This document shows, piece by piece, positions 62,177 to 64,000 of a stretch of DNA of 64,000 bases. Position numbers and translations under genes: made by a program. How positions within the stretch are numbered: the stretch's first letter is position 1; each line of letters opens with the position of its first letter. The notes beneath the pieces were generated by a model. It searched no databases. It was not told the origin of the DNA and worked only from the letters and a program-made list of their open reading frames with translations. The stretch is from Sphaerochaeta halotolerans (GTDB taxonomy: Bacteria; Spirochaetota; Spirochaetia; Sphaerochaetales; Sphaerochaetaceae). Location of the stretch: positions 1 through 64,000 of the forward strand of contig NZ_QUWK01000007.1 in the NCBI RefSeq assembly GCF_003429665.1, given 5' to 3'.

Positions 62177-62746
62177 ATGGCTATTGACAACAAGAGCACC
62201 CCGACCGACGACCTGGTAATTGACACCATCCAGCTGCTTGCTGGTAAAACCAAGGCCGACCCAAACCCTGATGAATTGGAACAACTAAAACGTCTGATCA
62301 AAAAGAATGTCCCATTCTCGCTTCGTGGCTATTTCATGGCCTATCTGCTTAGGGAAGTTCTGCAGGCAAACACCCCGAAAAGAGCTGGTTCAAATGCAAA
62401 ACCAGCACCTAAGGCAAAACGAGAAGCCCCTACCAAGAAAGAGGAACCCAAGGAAGAGAAAGAGAACCAACAACCTCGCAAAAAGACGCCCAGACCGCTT
62501 CCTGAAGGAGCAAGAACACTGTATCTGAACATTGGTAAGATGAAGAGACTGTACACCAAGGAACTGAGTCAGATACTCCAGACAGAACTTGGTATTGAAA
62601 GAGACGACATCTACAGCATTCGCATCCATGACAAATACTCCTTCATCAGCATGAGTGAAGAGAACTGCGAAAAAGCAATTGAGAAGCTCAATGGAAAGGA
62701 CATCAGAGGACGGACGGCTTCCGTCAGCTATTCTAACAAGGAGTAG
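62177..62746 (+). CDS. Stand-alone DbpA-type RNA-binding protein
   Basis: 189 aa. The N-terminal part (about 1-70, DDLVIDTIQLLAGKTKADPN) is helical. A Lys/Pro/Glu-rich linker (75-115) leads to a C-terminal DbpA RNA-binding RRM (ARTLYLNIGKMKRLYTKELS, IYSIRIHDKYSFISMSEENC, LNGKDIRGRTASVSYSNK). The RRM is that of DbpA/CsdA helicases, but no helicase domain is present. It may act as an rRNA or ribosome-assembly chaperone. Start at ATG 62177 with AAGGAG upstream; ATG 62156 also possible. Three bp before the MBL gene. Confidence 0.78.
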   Translation: MAIDNKSTPTDDLVIDTIQLLAGKTKADPNPDELEQLKRLIKKNVPFSLRGYFMAYLLREVLQANTPKRAGSNAKPAPKAKREAPTKKEEPKEEKENQQPRKKTPRPLPEGARTLYLNIGKMKRLYTKELSQILQTELGIERDDIYSIRIHDKYSFISMSEENCEKAIEKLNGKDIRGRTASVSYSNKE

Positions 62747-62749
62747 AAA

Positions 62750-63388
62750 ATGATAGTGGAACGACTTGTGGTGGGGCCCTACCAGACAAATTGTTACATC
62801 ATGGGTAATGAAGAGACCTCGAGTGCCTGGATCATTGATCCAGGTGCCGATGGTCAGCTCATCATTGACCGCATTACCCAGAGAAACCTCACCCCTGTCG
62901 CCATTCTTTTAACCCACACGCATTGGGATCATATTACTGCTGTGGGAACCCTTATTACAAAATGGCCTGAGCTTGAGATACTCGTATCAGAGCAGGAGGC
63001 ATCCTCACTTTCGTATGAACATGTCAAGCAGGTCTGCTTTGACAAGAGTTTCTTACAGATGTATGACAAAGAGCTACAAATGCTTCCCAAGGCAACAGGT
63101 TTTCTCTCTGATGGCCAATACTTGCAAGATAGCCATCTTCTGGTGATGCTCACCCCCGGTCATACCAAGGGGGGCGTATGTTTGTATCATGAGGAAGGGC
63201 AGTTTATGTTTACTGGTGACACGCTGTTTGCCGGCAGTATAGGCCGTACTGATCTGGATGGTGGTTCATATAGTGAGATCATTGCAAGCTGCAATCGATT
63301 ACTGAAGCTCCCAGGAGAAGTGCAGGTACTTCCAGGACATGGACCTACAAGCACAATCAAGGACGAATACAGTAACCCGTTCCTGTAA
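62750..63388 (+). CDS. MBL-fold metallohydrolase (glyoxalase II-like)
   Basis: 212 aa. Metal-binding THTHWDHI (HxHxDH), TPGHTKGGVCLY, GDTLFAGSIGRTDLDGGSY and VLPGHGPTS are intact. The C-terminal helical domain of true GloB is absent, so this is the short YcbL/YqgX-like form with hydroxyacylglutathione hydrolase-like or other thioesterase activity. Cytoplasmic. Follows the DbpA-domain gene by 3 bp; bidirectional terminator downstream. Confidence 0.9.
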   Translation: MIVERLVVGPYQTNCYIMGNEETSSAWIIDPGADGQLIIDRITQRNLTPVAILLTHTHWDHITAVGTLITKWPELEILVSEQEASSLSYEHVKQVCFDKSFLQMYDKELQMLPKATGFLSDGQYLQDSHLLVMLTPGHTKGGVCLYHEEGQFMFTGDTLFAGSIGRTDLDGGSYSEIIASCNRLLKLPGEVQVLPGHGPTSTIKDEYSNPFL

Positions 63389-63391
63389 AAA

Positions 63392-63434
63392 AAACCAGAT
63401 TGTCCCTAACAAAAGGTTCCATCTGGTTTCTTTT
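63392..63434. terminator. Bidirectional rho-independent terminator
   Basis: Arms AAACCAGAT (63392-63400) and ATCTGGTTT (63421-63429), 20-base loop. Plus side ends CTTTTTC, minus side ends in eight T, serving both convergent genes. Confidence 0.8.
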
Positions 63435-63451
63435 TCTGCCCTCCGTTGCGT

Positions 63452-63811
63452 TTATCTTCTCCCGGGGACCTCTTCTGCGTTTTTGCAAGCGATGCAAAGT
63501 ACTGCATAAGGGATAGCTCGAAGTCGTTCTTCTGGAATCTTTTTTCCGCATCTCAGACAGGATCCATATTTCCCATTATGGATACGGGCGATGGCATTCT
63601 CAATGGAACGGAGGCGGTTAGCCTCATGTTTGTTTATTGCCTCCATCTTTTTGAACGCAATATCATCAGCCGCCACATCGATGCTGTCTTTGATTCCCAT
63701 GGAATTGACCATCTCCCGGAAGTCACTGTTATCCTCAGTGAGTTTTTCCAACAGTTCTTTTCTCATGGAAACGAGAAGTTCTTCCATCTCATGCACAAAT
63801 GCCTCGGACAT
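63452..63811 (-). CDS. DksA/TraR-family zinc-finger protein
   Basis: 119 aa. An N-terminal coiled coil (LVSMRKELLEKLTEDNSDFR) and the C-terminal four-Cys finger YGSCLRCGKKI and AVLCIACK, followed by a short tail. DksA binds the RNA polymerase secondary channel and works with ppGpp. The acidic tip residues of E. coli DksA (Asp-Ala-Asp) are replaced by local DVAADD, which may serve. Start at ATG 63811 with AGGAGG upstream. A TTGACA lies at 63893-63888 on the same strand but its -10 spacing (19 bases to TCTTAT) is long. Confidence 0.87.
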   Translation of the reverse strand: MSEAFVHEMEELLVSMRKELLEKLTEDNSDFREMVNSMGIKDSIDVAADDIAFKKMEAINKHEANRLRSIENAIARIHNGKYGSCLRCGKKIPEERLRAIPYAVLCIACKNAEEVPGRR

Positions 63812-64000
63812 TACACGCCTCCTATAAGGGACAGTAGCTGTACCCCTTGGATTTTTATCCATATAAGATGGGGATAAGATGCGTTGTTGTCAAGCTCCTT
63901 ACCTCATTTTTAGGATTTTTAGCGTGTTTTTTTGTCTGAGCTTTCACTGTATGTACCAGGTATGCCCCTACCCTATTGAAGAAAAACGCTTCTTGAGCTG

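Noticed and set aside
1-64000. CRISPR array, prophage or replication origin.
   Set aside because: No regularly spaced short repeats, no phage structural or integrase genes, and no dnaA/DnaA-box cluster were seen.

Overview
The window looks like chromosomal DNA of a free-living or gut-type fermentative spirochaete, most likely Sphaerochaeta or a close relative. This is inferred from protein flavour only, with no database search. The pointers are secreted binding proteins with Gly-Gly-Lys-Glu or Gly-Thr-Lys-Glu after the signal peptide, a PnrA-type nucleoside transporter operon, abundant sugar ABC/PTS genes, outer-membrane barrels, and xylose genes with no respiratory genes. Genes are dense and often overlap by 4 bp.

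Layout. 1-1260: an IS605-type insertion sequence with divergent tnpB (cut by the window edge) and a dead tnpA. 1.3-7.8 kb: YesM/YesN-like two-component pair beside a carbohydrate ABC transporter operon. 8-10.8 kb: DtxR-type regulator and feoAB with its Cys-rich partner. 10.9-13.2 kb: polar amino acid ABC transporter. 13.2-18 kb: decayed D-aminoacylase, HTH/Fic-like regulator, FAD oxidoreductase, esterase. 18.3-25.3 kb: nucleoside hydrolase and a nucleoside import/phosphorolysis operon. 25.4-32.3 kb: HAD phosphatase, tRNA-Pro, PpiC-type foldase, metallophosphoesterase, DUF2804 protein, DEAD-box helicase. 32.4-36.5 kb: RND exporter remnant, two glycolipid-type glycosyltransferases, PTS IIC-like protein. 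36.6-42.8 kb: two large outer-membrane barrels, a periplasmic protein and an undecaprenyl-phosphate sugar transferase. 42.9-53 kb: TrpR-like repressor, ferritin-like/VIT protein, aldo/keto reductase, AEC transporter, xylAB with AraC regulator, a small secreted protein with a strong promoter, ribokinase, cardiolipin synthase. 53-64 kb: queH, TPR protein, patatin-barrel protein, tRNA-Leu, higBA, ilvA remnant, ArsR regulator with SdpI remnant, mltG, coiled-coil protein, stand-alone DbpA RNA-binding protein, MBL hydrolase, DksA-like protein.

The most interesting finding is a 154-bp repeat in three copies (1037-1190, 13390-13543, 57901-58054). Each copy is inserted in a coding sequence right after TT(C/T)ATT, and removing exactly 154 bp rejoins the reading frame in all three. 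The repeat has a terminal TTCATT, several hairpins and a 5' end able to pair with an internal segment. It looks like a non-autonomous, IS200/IS605-like single-strand mobile element or a mobile structured RNA. All three hosts (tnpA, D-aminoacylase, ilvA) are otherwise decayed.

A second theme is that many genes without a Shine-Dalgarno have a good -35/-10 promoter whose -10 hexamer ends 5-7 bases before the start codon. This predicts leaderless mRNAs (two-component kinase, dtxR, esterase, GT28, sugar transferase, AEC carrier, xylose AraC, queH, higB, coiled-coil protein).
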